Positions 14,639 through 25,050 of a DNA stretch of 64,000 bases are shown here, in pieces. The stretch is from Nemertoderma westbladi (Eukaryota > Xenacoelomorpha > Nemertodermatida > Nemertodermatidae): contig JAUCBJ010004773.1 of NCBI GenBank assembly GCA_032718475.1, forward strand, positions 1 through 64,000, written 5' to 3'. The position numbers and the translations under genes were made by a program. The notes under the pieces are model-generated. The model was not told the origin of the DNA, did not search any database, and saw only the letters and a list, made by a program, of their open reading frames with translations. The stretch's first letter is position 1. The number at the start of each line of letters is the position of its first letter.

Positions 14639-15315
14639 GAACCTCCTAATTCAAGCGCTTTCTGATTGGTAGTATATTCAAATATTTTAATCATCCAATC
14701 AGAAACTCGACTGCTTGAAATTAGGATGCTCTAACGCCCCCTCTTGACTACAATCAGTCATTTGGAAGGCGGGAGATTTGAATCACTTAGGACCTTTGTT
14801 TGTTACTTCTGTACTTGTAACTGTAAGACACGTGGCAGATTGTGGATTTCCTTACGTTACCGGAAACCGGCAAACCAGTACTGCAGTACTTCTTTCCTTG
14901 CCAGCTTGCAATATTGCCAGACTGAATATAATACAGTACTGCAGTAGGCTACTGTAGGCTAATTGTGGTATGGTGTCGTACCAACAGACTAACCCAATAT
15001 CAGAATAGCACCTGCCTGCCTTCATGCACCACGCACTATTCCAGCTATTCACTATTGCATTGCATCACTGACTGACTTCCCACCCCACCCCATCCACCAT
15101 CCCTCTCAAATGCCAGTCTGACTCTGTTCGCTATCAAAAGCATTTGTCAATATACTAATTGTTGATGTTGTTGATAATCTGGTACCGGTAGTAGGCCTAC
15201 TACTGTACTATTCAGTTAGGCCTGTGATATAAAGTAATTCAGTTTAACTTTGTTAGGTCAGTAGGCCAATTTTCAAATATTATGCTACTGGGAAACTCGA
15301 ATTGTTGATTGGTCG
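14639..15315. promoter_or_regulatory. PIGN upstream region with CCAAT-containing inverted repeat
   Basis: No gene is seen here. An imperfect inverted repeat has arms at 14645-14669 and 14695-14725: the left arm runs CCTAATTC to TGATTGG, the right arm CCAATCAG to GAATTAGG-like sequence, with a 5-6 base insertion in the right arm. Each arm carries a CCAAT box, one per strand. Nearer the gene are TACTGTACTG-type runs (14880-14945) and the palindromic TAGTAGGCCTACTA near 15190. The promoter role is inferred only from position upstream of the PIGN start. Confidence 0.4.
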
Positions 15316-15330
15316 ATGCTCAGTGTTGGG

Positions 15331-15577
15331 ATGGAGTCATTGAAATTGGTTGTATGTGGAATTATAGTTCACATTATATTGTTTATCTCCATATTCGACA
15401 TATATTTTACCTCGCCGTTGGTCCATGGCATGCCGGATTATCGTAACGATTTACCAGCCCCAGCGAAGAGAGTCGTTCTCATATCCATTGACGGAATGCG
15501 AGCTGATAAGTTCTTTGAGTTGGATACAGACGGGGTTTCCAAGGTTCCTTTCTTACGGAATATTCTAGAAACTAAAG
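15331..15577 (+). CDS. PIGN: PIGN exon 1: GPI ethanolamine phosphate transferase 1, N-terminus
   Basis: Start is MESLKLVVC at 15331; an in-frame ATG at 15316 would add five residues (MLSVG). A signal-anchor segment (VVCGIIVHIILFISIFDIYF) leads into the PIGN hallmark YFTSPLVHGM, then RVVLISIDGMRADKFFELD, where the Asp of SIDG is a predicted metal ligand of this alkaline-phosphatase-superfamily enzyme. PIGN adds ethanolamine phosphate to the first mannose of GPI anchors in the ER. The exon ends at ACTAAAG, followed by donor GT at 15578-15579, splitting a Gly codon (phase 1) that continues into SWG of exon 2. Confidence 0.92.
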
Positions 15578-16128
15578 GTCGGTCTTTATTGCAATTATGG
15601 CTTTATAGCTATGCCGCTTTGTCACATGAAATATCTTAATCCGCGTCTCTTGATCTTTACCGGCCATTTTAGACAATTTTTTGATAGATCTCAGAGCTAC
15701 GGTACAGTAGTTTTCAACTATTCTAGAAAATGGAGAACATTATCCTTAATCCTTATCCCTAAAATCATTACTACTGTAAGTTAGGGAAAATCGTAGAATG
15801 CATTGGTGTGTTATTCTAACCAAAACCATTTTATTTGAATCTAAAGTTAAGGAAACATATTTTTTATTTATAGATATAATTAACTGATGTAGAGTAGAGT
15901 ATATTAGGTATATGGGGGTACAATATATTCTCTCTTAACCTAATTTCCTACGAATCTTAATGCGGACTTCGTTATTTTATTTCCGCCTTCACTCTTTTGC
16001 TACTCGAGTTTGAAAAACATGTATCAAGTGTCACTATTGCACCAGTTGCACTGCCGTTATTTTTGTCCTATTCATATTTTTATTTATTTGTATTAACCTT
16101 TTCCATTGGTACTTCCTCCGTGTTGTAG
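15578..16128 (+). other. PIGN intron 1 (551 bp)
   Basis: GT donor at 15578 and AG acceptor at 16127-16128 (TGTTGTAG). The intron is AT-rich and I see nothing else in it. Confidence 0.8.
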
Positions 16129-16366
16129 GTAGTTGGGGGGTTTGCCACACTCAGCTACCCACAGAGAGCCGCCCTGGCCACGTGGCGCTGGCGGCGGGAA
16201 TCTACGAAGATGTGTCAGCGGTGGCGCGAGGCTGGAAGGAGAATCCCGTGGAGTTCGATTCCGTGTTCAATCGGAGTCGTCAAACCTTCGCCTGGGGAAG
16301 TCCCGACATACTCCCGATGTTTGCAAGAGGCGCAACAGGGAGCCACATTGTTACTCACAGTTACAG
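16129..16366 (+). CDS. PIGN: PIGN exon 2
   Basis: Reads [20 protein letters not shown], then [20 protein letters not shown] and [20 protein letters not shown]. The PTESRPGH segment holds the predicted catalytic Thr of the phosphoethanolamine transferase family, and the [14 protein letters not shown] and [10 protein letters not shown] blocks are strongly PIGN-like. It joins exon 1 in phase 1 (G|GT) and ends CACAGTTACAG before donor GT at 16367, leaving AG of a Ser codon completed by T in exon 3 (phase 2). Oddly, the last roughly 40 bp of this exon plus the donor are the unit that is tandemly repeated in the following intron. Confidence 0.92.
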
Positions 16367-17096
16367 GTTAGAGACGAACACCACTGGGCATTGTTACACA
16401 CAGTTACAGGTTAGAGACGGATACCACTGGGCATTGTTACACACAGTTTCAGGTTAGAGACGGACACCACTGGGAGCCACATTGTTACACACAGTTACAG
16501 ATTAGAGACGCCACCGGGAGCCACACTGTTACACACAGTTACAGATTAGAGACGCCACCGGGAGCCACACTGTTACACACAGTTACAGATTAGAGACGCC
16601 ACAGGGAGCCACACTGTTACTCACAGTTACAGATTAGAGACGCCACAGGGAGCCACACTGTTACTCACAGTTACAGATTAAAGACGCCTCAGGGAGCCAC
16701 ATTGTTACACACAGTTACAGATTAGAGACGCCACAGGGAGCCACACTGTTACTCACAGTTACAGATTAAAGACGCCTCAGGGAGCCACATTGTTACACAC
16801 AGTTACAGATTAGAGACGCCACCGGGAGCCACACTGTTACACACAGTTACAGATTAGAGACGCCACAGGGAGCCACACTGTTACTCACAGTTACAGATTA
16901 AAGACGCCACAGGGAGCCACATTGTTACACACAGTTACAGATTAGAGACGCCACAGGGAGCCACACTGTTACTCACAGTTACAGGTTAGAGACGCCACAG
17001 GGAGCCACATTGTTACTCACAGTTACAGGTTAGAGACGCCACAGGGAGCCACACTGTTACTCATAGTTACAGGTTAGAGACGCCACTGGGTGGCTG
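16367..17096. repeat. 44-bp minisatellite derived from the PIGN exon 2 end and its splice donor
   Basis: About 16 direct copies of a roughly 44-bp unit (some shorter or longer) follow the exon. Each contains GGGAGCCACACTGTTACTCA, then CAGTTACAG, then GTTAGAGACG or ATTAGAGACG. The same string begins inside exon 2 at about 16334, so the array starts from the coding sequence and its donor. Some units keep CAG|GTTAG, a possible extra 5' splice site; many have CAG|ATTAG, which destroys it. Confidence 0.9.
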
Positions 17097-17140
17097 TTAA
17101 TTATGTGATTTAAAAATGTAATGTCTACGCTTTATCTGGC

Positions 17141-17488
17141 CCATGTGAAGAATACCAGACTTTCTGCCGTTATATTTCACTTTGCAGTTACCCCCATATG
17201 AAGAATACCAGACTTTCTGCCGTTATATTTCACTTTGCAGTTACCCCCATGTGAAGAATACCAGGTTTTCACCAAAAGCACAGGTTACAGAAGGGATGAA
17301 TCTAACCAAAACAATAAACGAATTATTATATGTACAGGTTATAAAACAGAAATAAGTGCTATAATTAATAAAGTAAAGTATTAAATAACACTTAATAAAG
17401 ATAAATGAAAAAAAATAAAAAATCTTCATATATAAAATTCCAATAAAAAGTCGACCGAAAAGTGAAATCCTGGTATTCTTCACATGGG
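17141..17488. mobile_element. Short element with inverted ends (MITE-like)
   Basis: The left end CCCATGTGAAGAATACCAG is matched in reverse complement by CTGGTATTCTTCACATGGG at 17470-17488. The left end itself is a tandem duplication of about 54 bp (starts near 17141, 17195 and 17249). The interior is AT-rich without a credible gene. I found no clear target-site duplication, so the class is uncertain. The rest of 17097-17801 shows nothing else. Confidence 0.45.
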
Positions 17489-17801
17489 CGACTCACCCGG
17501 ATGTGGTTCAAATATAGTCCTCGGGAAACCGATCGTGACTCACAACTACCGCCCATGAACCCAAGGTGGTCCCAAGAAACTGAAACTGTACCGGAAGTGC
17601 GAGACAAGGAGAGGAGGAAAGGCAATTGAAAAAATTACATTTTTCGTAGCCGTGATGTATAATTTCATTAGCAAGCTTTAGCGAGCGACGTCAGTTATAC
17701 ATCAGCCGGGAAGAAATCCGCTGTTTTATCCACGTAATATACAAATATTTATTAACTAAAATTTAGAGTAAAGAATATTTTTAATAACGTAATTTATGAA
17801 T

Positions 17802-18842
17802 CTACGAAGAGTAAACATATTTTTCTTTCCTTCGGTAATCTCGCCACTTCTTCAAGTATTTCGTTAAAACCTTCAACCTTTCCTTGGGATGACATCGTTT
17901 TGGTTTATCGTCATTAAGATATATTTTATACATCATTTTACCAAAAGCAGAATTAATACAATGTATATTTTCTGGGGTGATTTTCTCATGACGATTGTTC
18001 CATTCCCTCAACCAAATATGCGTTGTATATTTTCCGATTGTCCAGTCGTAGTTGGCGTAGTATTGTATGCCGCTCTGCATCCATTTAGGGTAGACTAAAT
18101 CGGTGGCTATGTGAACCAAGTGGGGAAACATTTGGGAAAGTTCGGCTTGGAAGCCACAACAGGTGCAACTCCAACAATCTGGTTTATAGTTAATATAACC
18201 TTGGTAGAATAGATTCAAAAATAGAGAGGAACTCCGAGCTAAAATAACTCCATTCATTAAGGAGTTCGGTTCGTGTTCATTAACTGTGTAGTCATAGTAA
18301 CGTAGATTGTCCAATGGGCGTAGAGCGAATACGTCACCGTCTAAATATATCCCCCCGTATTCCATTAATATCTGTAATCGCAACACGTCAGCTTGATGCG
18401 GGGCCGTATATTGGGTTGAAATGGAAATGTTGAAAATGTAATCCGGAGGGGTTATCTCCTTGACAACCAGTAATGGTATAGCAAGTCTCGCCCGGTCGAA
18501 CCATGGTTCCGTGTTTCCATGACTACCGTTGAAACCGAGTCCCATATTAGTGTGGAAATAAATGGCGTCTGGTTTCATATTTTTGTATATTGATAGCAGA
18601 CAAATGTAGTGAATAAATTCGAATTCTGGTTCATGTAGCCAAATTTGGTGAACAATATTTGGGACAACTTTATAGTTATTTGGTTTTGCTTCTATTTGGG
18701 TATCAATTTTGGGGGATTTATTGTCGTTTGATTTGCAATTCGATGTTGGATCATTACTAGTCGAATACAATAAAACGCAAAAAATAAAAAGCGAATTAAT
18801 AGTAATTAAAAATGCAAATGTGTATTTGCTAACAATCCTCAT
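17802..18842 (-). CDS. DXD-motif glycosyltransferase (GT32 / alpha-1,4-GT-like), type II membrane protein
   Basis: Intronless, 346 aa, ATG at 18842-18840. Residues about 8-27 (TFAFLITINSLFIFCVLLYS) form one N-terminal transmembrane anchor, followed by a polar stem and a catalytic domain starting VPNIVHQIWLH. The segment HQADVLRLQILMEYGGIYLD plus GDVF carries the DXD (DGD) motif that binds a metal ion and nucleotide sugar in the Gly_transf_sug family; a Cys-rich stretch CWSCTCC follows. By family it should act in the Golgi lumen, transferring a sugar to a glycan or glycolipid; donor and acceptor cannot be told from sequence. TTTATT at 17749-17754 is a minus-strand polyadenylation signal. It lies antisense inside PIGN intron 2. 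The length suits an intact enzyme and no lesion is visible. Confidence 0.82.
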   Translation of the reverse strand: MRIVSKYTFAFLITINSLFIFCVLLYSTSNDPTSNCKSNDNKSPKIDTQIEAKPNNYKVVPNIVHQIWLHEPEFEFIHYICLLSIYKNMKPDAIYFHTNMGLGFNGSHGNTEPWFDRARLAIPLLVVKEITPPDYIFNISISTQYTAPHQADVLRLQILMEYGGIYLDGDVFALRPLDNLRYYDYTVNEHEPNSLMNGVILARSSSLFLNLFYQGYINYKPDCWSCTCCGFQAELSQMFPHLVHIATDLVYPKWMQSGIQYYANYDWTIGKYTTHIWLREWNNRHEKITPENIHCINSAFGKMMYKIYLNDDKPKRCHPKERLKVLTKYLKKWRDYRRKEKYVYSS

Positions 18843-19652
18843 GATAGAATGAAAGTAATTTGTTTCTACTGTAAAACATTTAGACTCAGTAAAGAAAAAT
18901 ATATAATCTACGTTTCTTATGAAATGTTGTGTTTTATTAATAAAAGGTTAATTATGAACTTTATTGACCTTTCATCTTTCCGACATAGCTTATATCAGTT
19001 ATTTGTTCATGTTATTTATTGGGTTTATAGTCCAACAATATATCGCTAGTGTGTAACACAATGTAAGAGGCGAGGCTGACACAATAGAAATATTTACAGC
19101 AAATCGTATAACCAAACAAAGTGTAGGATTATACTAGACATTTTAATAGAGACGTGAAATGTGATATTATACTATACAGTAGGTACAATAAGTGACAAAC
19201 GGCGCGTTTTAATCGGATTTGTGGAACAATAATAACTCATACTATATGACACACCTGAACCGTTATGAAAGCGAAACACAAAGGTGTGTAGTTGAATAAA
19301 TTATATTACTTTAATTACTTTATTACCTGTGTAGATAATAACCAATGTACAACACGAAATACATCCACTCGTTTTGTAACATTAATATATATTTGACAGA
19401 CTACATATTCTGTGGCACTGTGGGGTGAGCCACTTTGTTGGCGGAGCCTTAGCGAACTGACACTGATAGGAGGGGGTCGGTCAATAATGGCAAATATTTG
19501 TCGTTGTCATTGTCGTCGTATGCGTTACCATTTTGACATGCTAATAACTTTGTCGGATTTAAAGCTATCGAGTTGAAAATTAAGACCAAAAATGTTCAGA
19601 CACCATCAGTTAATCAGTGTATAGGGTTACATATCTAAACATTAAAATGTCC
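18843..19652. other. Gene-free spacer
   Basis: AT-rich at first, then a segment (19426-19620) beginning GTGGGGTGAGCCACTTTG with CGTTGTCATTGTCGTCGT. It resembles a segment at about 47756-47900 (GTGGGGCCAACCACGAAGTG, GTCGTCGTCGTCG, CTAATAACT). This suggests a dispersed repeat family; nothing coding is seen. Confidence 0.4.
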
Positions 19653-20108
19653 TCCCATTTCTTTACTTTTGATTCGTTCAAGTAGAAACTTGGCAGATTT
19701 GTACTATACCATTAGCTGTGTCATCCAAAGGAGGCAAATTCGTCTGAGGTTCTCTAGTCTGCCGATAGAGGGCTAAATGTGTCAAAGTGAAATCCTTGAC
19801 CCATTCCGTTATTTATGATCCGTTCAAACTGAAACTTCTCAGATATTGTGGGGTCCATAATCTGTATGCAGTACATTAGTCCGCCGCTAGAGGGCGAAAT
19901 ATTTGAAAATGATAACCTTCCTAATTTCTTTAAGCTGAATCTTGGAATAAATGTACCACCCAAAAGTATGGTCTTTTTGAGGAAGGTGATTCATCTGAAG
20001 TTATCCAGTCTACCGGCAGAATGCGAAATGTATGAAAGTGAAAACCTTCTCCCATTCCCGTGATTTTAAATCGTTTAGGCCGAATTTTGGCATATATGTA
20101 CTGTACTG
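19653..20108. repeat. Degenerate tandem repeat, about 120-145 bp, three to four units
   Basis: Units start with CCCATT/CCTAAT-type sequence near 19656, 19799, 19919 and 20051. They share GTCTGCCG-TAGAGGGC-AAATGT motifs followed by GAAAGTGAAA-CCTT. Divergence between units is high, suggesting an old array. Confidence 0.55.
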
Positions 20109-20227
20109 TACTACTGTACTATTACTGTAATACTATTTACTATAATAATAGACTTTTGTTAAGGTTAATAATATTAGCAGTACAGAAGTGTATACACATA
20201 ACTGAATAAATACACATTTATGAAGAA

Positions 20228-23200
20228 TTACAAATATAAATGGTCACAATTTGTTTCGCTTGCGATAGGCTCATTATATCCATGGTCAGATAGATGAGAG
20301 CAACGCGATGTATTAGTGGTTGGCTGTTTATTCTCTAAGCATCGTTTAATCAACCATTGCTCGCGCATGTCTGGCTTTAATAAACGGGTGGATTTAATTG
20401 CTCTTCGCTTCTTTGTTGAAAACAGACGCCGCTGCAAAACTGATTTCTTATTTACAGGAGATTTACTGAGAGGAATTACGGGTAGTTTTGGCTTTGATCT
20501 TAGAGCCGTCACAAATGGCAGCAAGGATTTGGCTTTCTCCTCAACAGAAAGGAGTGTTTCCTGGTCATTAATGGTTTCTAACTTCCCCATAACTTCATAG
20601 AAAACTTTCCCAATTCGTTCTTTTATTTCAGATTGTGTAGATTTTCTAGATGCCGTTTCAGATAAAATTGAAAGAAATTGAAAGTCCTCAGCAAGTCTCT
20701 GATCGGATGAGCATAAGCTCAAAGGATGGTATGCTTGAGCATGTGGACGACTTCTGTTACCTGGGATCATGGATCCGGAAGTCAGGTGAGGACCTTCGAA
20801 TACGTAAGGGAAAGGCATGGGCAGCCTTGAATAGGCTTTCCAGGATTTGGAAGTCACCGAGAATTAATCGGAAACTTAAGGTCCGATTATTTAGAGCAGC
20901 AGTAGTTCCAGTACTCCTCTATGGGAGTCCATGCTGGGCTCTAACTGCTGAGGACACCAAATCTCTGGATGGCACATTCACAAGAATGCTACGCCGGGTT
21001 CATTGTGTCAAGTACAATGCACACATCTCCAACCAGACACTATATAACATTGGAGGTGTCTCATTGGTTCCCCCAAGCTTGACACTAGAACAAAATCGCC
21101 TCCGCTTTGCAGGACATTGCTTTCGCCGTGAGGACCAGCCAGTGCATAATCTTGTACTTTGGCAGCCTCATGGAGTGAATAAGCATGGTGGACAGCCCAT
21201 GACTTTCTTGAGACGCATCTTAAAGGACACTGGCCTTAAAGATGCGGATGATCTAGCAAATGTCATGGGTGATAGGGAGTTGTGGCGGTGCAATTTTGTT
21301 GACAAGCCGGCACAGCATTCTTAAAAATGCAGCTGCAACGCAGCATGCCGATCCTAGTAGTAGTAGTTCAGATAAAATTATGATTTCACTGGTTTCACTG
21401 ATTGGAGCTTCAACAACTTCTGTCGATTGGCATTCAATCTCTTCAATTGGGAAAGTTAAGGAAACGGACGGTTCTTCTGGTCTTGGAACGTCTATTCTGG
21501 AATGGTCTTCATTGCCAATAGTATCAAAAGGTCCCCGATTAGTGCGGGCTACTAAATGGATATGCTTACATATTGTAAGCCTCAAGGAGTTATCGGGACA
21601 ACTGCAGTCGTAAGTATGACAGCATATTTCACAGTATTTACATAGAAATGGACAAGATATATAACTGTGAACTGCATTATTGTGCGTCACAGTATATACT
21701 TCACCACTATTGGAAAGACTTTTGACATCCCAAGTATGTGCACCAGTGAACGAAACATCATAAACTCATAAACACAATATCCAGGAGGTAACCAATAGTA
21801 TCTTTTACAACATTAAGAAAAACCTTCATAGCGCTCGTATCAACTTTATTACTATAGCAAAATGATGCCGGAAATCCCTCTCCATGGTCGTCAATCACGA
21901 GGAGTGTTGTCAACTGAAAGTCGTACTGGTTCAGACCGTGGGTTGAGTCCATCGCAATTTCAGATCCGGCAATTCCATATTTTTTTAACATGTAAAGTTG
22001 GAGGTCGGAGATAATAATTAACATAAAATCGTTTGAATCTAGTAATTCGCTCCCATTGTCACCTTGAAACTTTGCGAATCGGACAACATTCTCACCACTG
22101 GCTTTATTTATTTCAATCCACGCAGCTACACTCTCTGCGTCATTCTTGTGATACAAGTAGGCACTGTTTAATCCGAAATCACGAGCAATATTTGTAATGT
22201 CTTGTTTGGTTATTAAGTGCAAACGTGAAACGTTAGAATTATCAAGTTCCAAGCGTACTGAGTCCAGAACATCATCCATTGAAATACCGGCTGCAAGTTT
22301 ACCTGCAACTTCAACTCTTTCTTGCATCGTTAACTTCAAGTGGCACAATTCAGAATCATGACCTACATGGTTCGGCTGGTAGGTAACATCAACAACTCCT
22401 AAAACAAATACAGTACAATTATTAAAGTCAGTTAGTGTAAGAAAAAAACAGTTTTTGTAAATAAGGACCTAGCATTTGACAGACCTCACGCACCCCACTT
22501 GCTCACCCCACGCACATAATACAATTACGTTGTGTTGGATATTGAGTTCCGTTTTGGAGTACTTCTTGCAGACACTAAAGTTGCAATAACTTTTGAGTAC
22601 CGGTATGTGCATGGATTTTGCTCAAATTATGTGCAAACCTTTTCTACTTCGATGCACTTTCGAAAAGTGATACTTTTTTTCCTAGGGAAAAAATGGTCCT
22701 TTTTCTCCCGATTTTGGGGGATATTCTGATCAAAAAGTAACAATTTAAGAATATAAAATAGTTTTAAAAAAATAAATAATAACGCACCTGAATTATGAAA
22801 GCGTGCAGTAATTGCCCCGGGACAAAAACTATTAATTTTACATGATCCTTGAACATTCGATTCTTTCTTAGTATTTTGGGGTTTGTAGTTTCCACTTCTA
22901 AAGCAGGTAAAGTATCTCACAACAGTTTCCTCGCTAACTATCTTTCTTGGCCCGGTATTGGAATTGTACCTCTGTTGGGTAGACGATTCTTCCTCTTGTT
23001 TCCAAATGTAAAACTCCGATTTTGACTGAAAACTTAATTTCTGCTCTTCAAGCAACCTGCTTTCATGTTCATCGGCAAAATGCTGTATAAGATCATTTCT
23101 TCGTTTGCAGTGAAAGTTGCAACTCCCTTTCGCAGGACAATGTATTAAATTACGTAAAGAGCCATGATCAGCTTGAGCGATTTTGGATGATTCGCTCTTT

Positions 23201-23475
23201 TGTTTCCGCCCACGCGAAAACTTATTTATCATATTGTGCACCGTTCTTCCATGTGCGTATAACGTTGAATTTCTTGTAAAACTCGATCCACAAATGGTGC
23301 AGATAATAGGCGTACGAACTGTAGTAGCGGTACCGGTACTCGTATTGGCACCATCCGACCTTCTTCTTCCTACTTTGGCTTCTATATACGCGTTGTGAAC
23401 ATTACGTTGGTGGGCATTAAAGCTCGATTGTCGGGAAAAGCTTCTATTACACAATGTGCAATAATAATCGTCCAT
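20228..23475 (-). pseudogene. MULE-like transposase-derived gene: C2H2 fingers, WRKY/FLYWCH-like finger, broken transposase core, SWIM finger
   Basis: Exon 1 (23475-22788) starts MDDYYCTLCNRSFSRQSS with two C2H2 fingers (CxxC...HxxxxxH, near residues 6-27 and about 60-81), a C/H-rich segment (HCPAKGSCNFHCKR) and the first half of a DNA-binding finger. The intron 22787-22399 is GT-AG (CAG|GTGCG; TTTTAG|GAG). Exon 2 (from 22398) completes CCHH as VVDVTYQPNHVGHDSELCHL and runs to MDSTHGLNQYDFQLTTLLVI, the first catalytic Asp region of a MULE-type transposase. It breaks off at IVFMSL-stop, where the family would continue with the second Asp, so the rest of the core is missing. The frame resumes near 21745 with AHTWDVKSLSN and a SWIM finger (YDCSC...ICKHIH), is split by an RTE insertion at 20670-21379, and ends at 20228. 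Missing catalytic residues and the insertion argue for a decayed transposon rather than a working gene. Confidence 0.72.
20679..21366 (+). mobile_element. RTE-type LINE, 5'-truncated copy with (TAG)n tail
   Basis: Encodes the C-terminal region of an RTE-like reverse transcriptase (FCYLGSWIRKSGEDLRIRKG, then LYGSPCWALTAEDTKSLDGT, to the stop at 21322-21324). A very short 3' UTR follows, then TAG repeats. It is flanked by the 13-bp target duplication TTCAGATAAAATT at 20657-20669 and 21367-21379. About nine extra bases lie between the left duplication and the start of LINE homology. Near-identity to the copy at 30282-32270 shows a recent insertion. It sits inside the MULE-like gene, in the opposite orientation to that gene. 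Confidence 0.88.
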
Positions 23476-23625
23476 ACTCCATATATCACTGTATCAATAA
23501 CATCGGTAGGCCTACAGTCTGACAGTAATATTTCTATTACACAATGTGCAATAATAATCGTCCATACTCCATATATCACTTGTATCAATAACATCGGTAG
23601 GCCTACAGTCTGACAGTAATATTTA
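23440..23625. repeat. Two tandem copies of about 89 bp containing the start of the zinc-finger gene
   Basis: The block TTCTATTACACAATGTGCAA through GGCCTACAGTCTGACAGTAA occurs twice, starting near 23443 and 23532, with one extra T in the second copy. On the minus strand it carries the ATG and first codons (MDDYYCTLCNR) of the MULE-like gene, so the start codon region is duplicated. Confidence 0.8.
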
Positions 23626-23940
23626 CGACATCTGGACATATCCCTGTATCCAGATATCAAGCAGATAGCTAGATAGCAGATAGTCCTAGGCATAATACAG
23701 TAATACCGCACACTGCTATACTTAACCGGCAAATATTCGAATTTCCCGCCCCGCAGCCATTTCAAAGTGTTCGGTAATGACCCGCTTGTGACTGGTAATG
23801 CAGTACACAGTACAGCACAGCAGTAACTGAGTAATGTCGGTACCGATACTACTGTACTACTGCCTGCAGTACAGCAATAGACTGATAGAGCCTAGGCCTA
23901 TACCTATTTATAACGGATATTGGATAGGCCTAGATCATAG

Positions 23941-25050
23941 ATGGATATGGATAATGATTTATCTGGAAGCGACGCTGATAAACCACCAGCTCTGCCTCCA
24001 AAATTAGGTATCGGTAGGTCAACTAAACAACAATGTAGAGTTCTGCTGAATCAACCGCAGGGCATGCATGCTCCACAAGTTCTAACGAATCGAGCCCAAG
24101 CGGCCCACGTTCCGCAAGTTCTGGTGAACCAATCCCACGCAGCCCACGGTCCACAAGTTCTAACGAACCAACCTCAGCGTCCACAAGATCAACCACGTCA
24201 ACCCCAGGGACCCTCGGGCTACTGGGTAGGCCTCCCTCCCTACTCGTCCCCGTTGCGCCGTATCGCAAAACAATCAGAGACGACGAACCAATCCAGTACC
24301 GTTACCGGTAGTAAGGGAAGTAAACTCGATAGTAATATAAACAATGCCGACACGGACAACTACAATCTATACTTACAGGAATATTTACTTATGAACGAAT
24401 ATAAACTGTTGGCGGAGCGAGATATCCCCGGTATGTATCTCGTCCCGTCGGCTCAGTCGCCATACTGTTGGCACGGCGTGCTGTTTGTTAGGGAAGGCTA
24501 TTACCGCAGCGGCAAGTTTCGCTTTTCCCTTTTCATCCCGCGGGATTTCCCGGATGGCGGCGGTGTCCCGCGTCTAGTCTTCGATATCCCCATCTTCCAT
24601 CCGCGAGTCGATCCAAAAACCGGGGAGTTTTCCTTGGGGAACGAGTTCCGATCATGGCGTCGGAATGTGAACCACATCCACGATATTGTTGAGTTCACAA
24701 GGAGTTCCTTTTACGATATCGATTCAACGAGTTTCGTGAACGAAAAGGCGACTGATTTATATCGAACTGACCGACGGCAGTTCGACTTTCTTGTCTCCCA
24801 ATCAGTTCGGTTATCTAACGAACACATCTACGAATCGTCTTCCACCACCGATATGAACTTCATTGAGTTCTCTTCACTTTCCACTGATAATCTTTCTACT
24901 TACACTAAACTTATGCTGGAATCATCCTGCCTTCTCAATCAATCCCCTTCCCATTTGGACCCCCACATTCGGGTGCCGAGATATTTGGCTTATCTTCACG
25001 AGAAAGCCATCGCTTCTACATCGAACTCCGTGCGAATTGATTCTAAATAA
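23941..25050 (+). CDS. AKTIP/FTS-like inactive ubiquitin-conjugating enzyme variant
   Basis: Intronless, 369 aa. A Pro/Gln-rich N-terminus has a repeated motif (APQVLTNRAQ, VPQVLVNQSH, GPQVLTNQPQ). The UBC fold starts near residue 140 with YNLYLQEYLLMNEYKLLAER, followed by DIPGMYLVPS, FSLFIPRDFPDGG, PRLVFDIPIFHPRVDP and RSWRRNVNHIHDIV. This order matches AKTIP (Fused toes), which binds Hook proteins and the dynein adaptor complex; the catalytic Cys expected shortly after HP in active E2s is absent. The C-terminal tail is Ser-rich and longer than the human protein (about 292 aa from memory). AATAAA overlaps the stop (25046-25051). It lies on the same strand as PIGN, inside its intron 2. TACTGTACTACTG and AGGCCTA motifs lie just upstream. 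Confidence 0.85.
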   Translation: MDMDNDLSGSDADKPPALPPKLGIGRSTKQQCRVLLNQPQGMHAPQVLTNRAQAAHVPQVLVNQSHAAHGPQVLTNQPQRPQDQPRQPQGPSGYWVGLPPYSSPLRRIAKQSETTNQSSTVTGSKGSKLDSNINNADTDNYNLYLQEYLLMNEYKLLAERDIPGMYLVPSAQSPYCWHGVLFVREGYYRSGKFRFSLFIPRDFPDGGGVPRLVFDIPIFHPRVDPKTGEFSLGNEFRSWRRNVNHIHDIVEFTRSSFYDIDSTSFVNEKATDLYRTDRRQFDFLVSQSVRLSNEHIYESSSTTDMNFIEFSSLSTDNLSTYTKLMLESSCLLNQSPSHLDPHIRVPRYLAYLHEKAIASTSNSVRIDSK

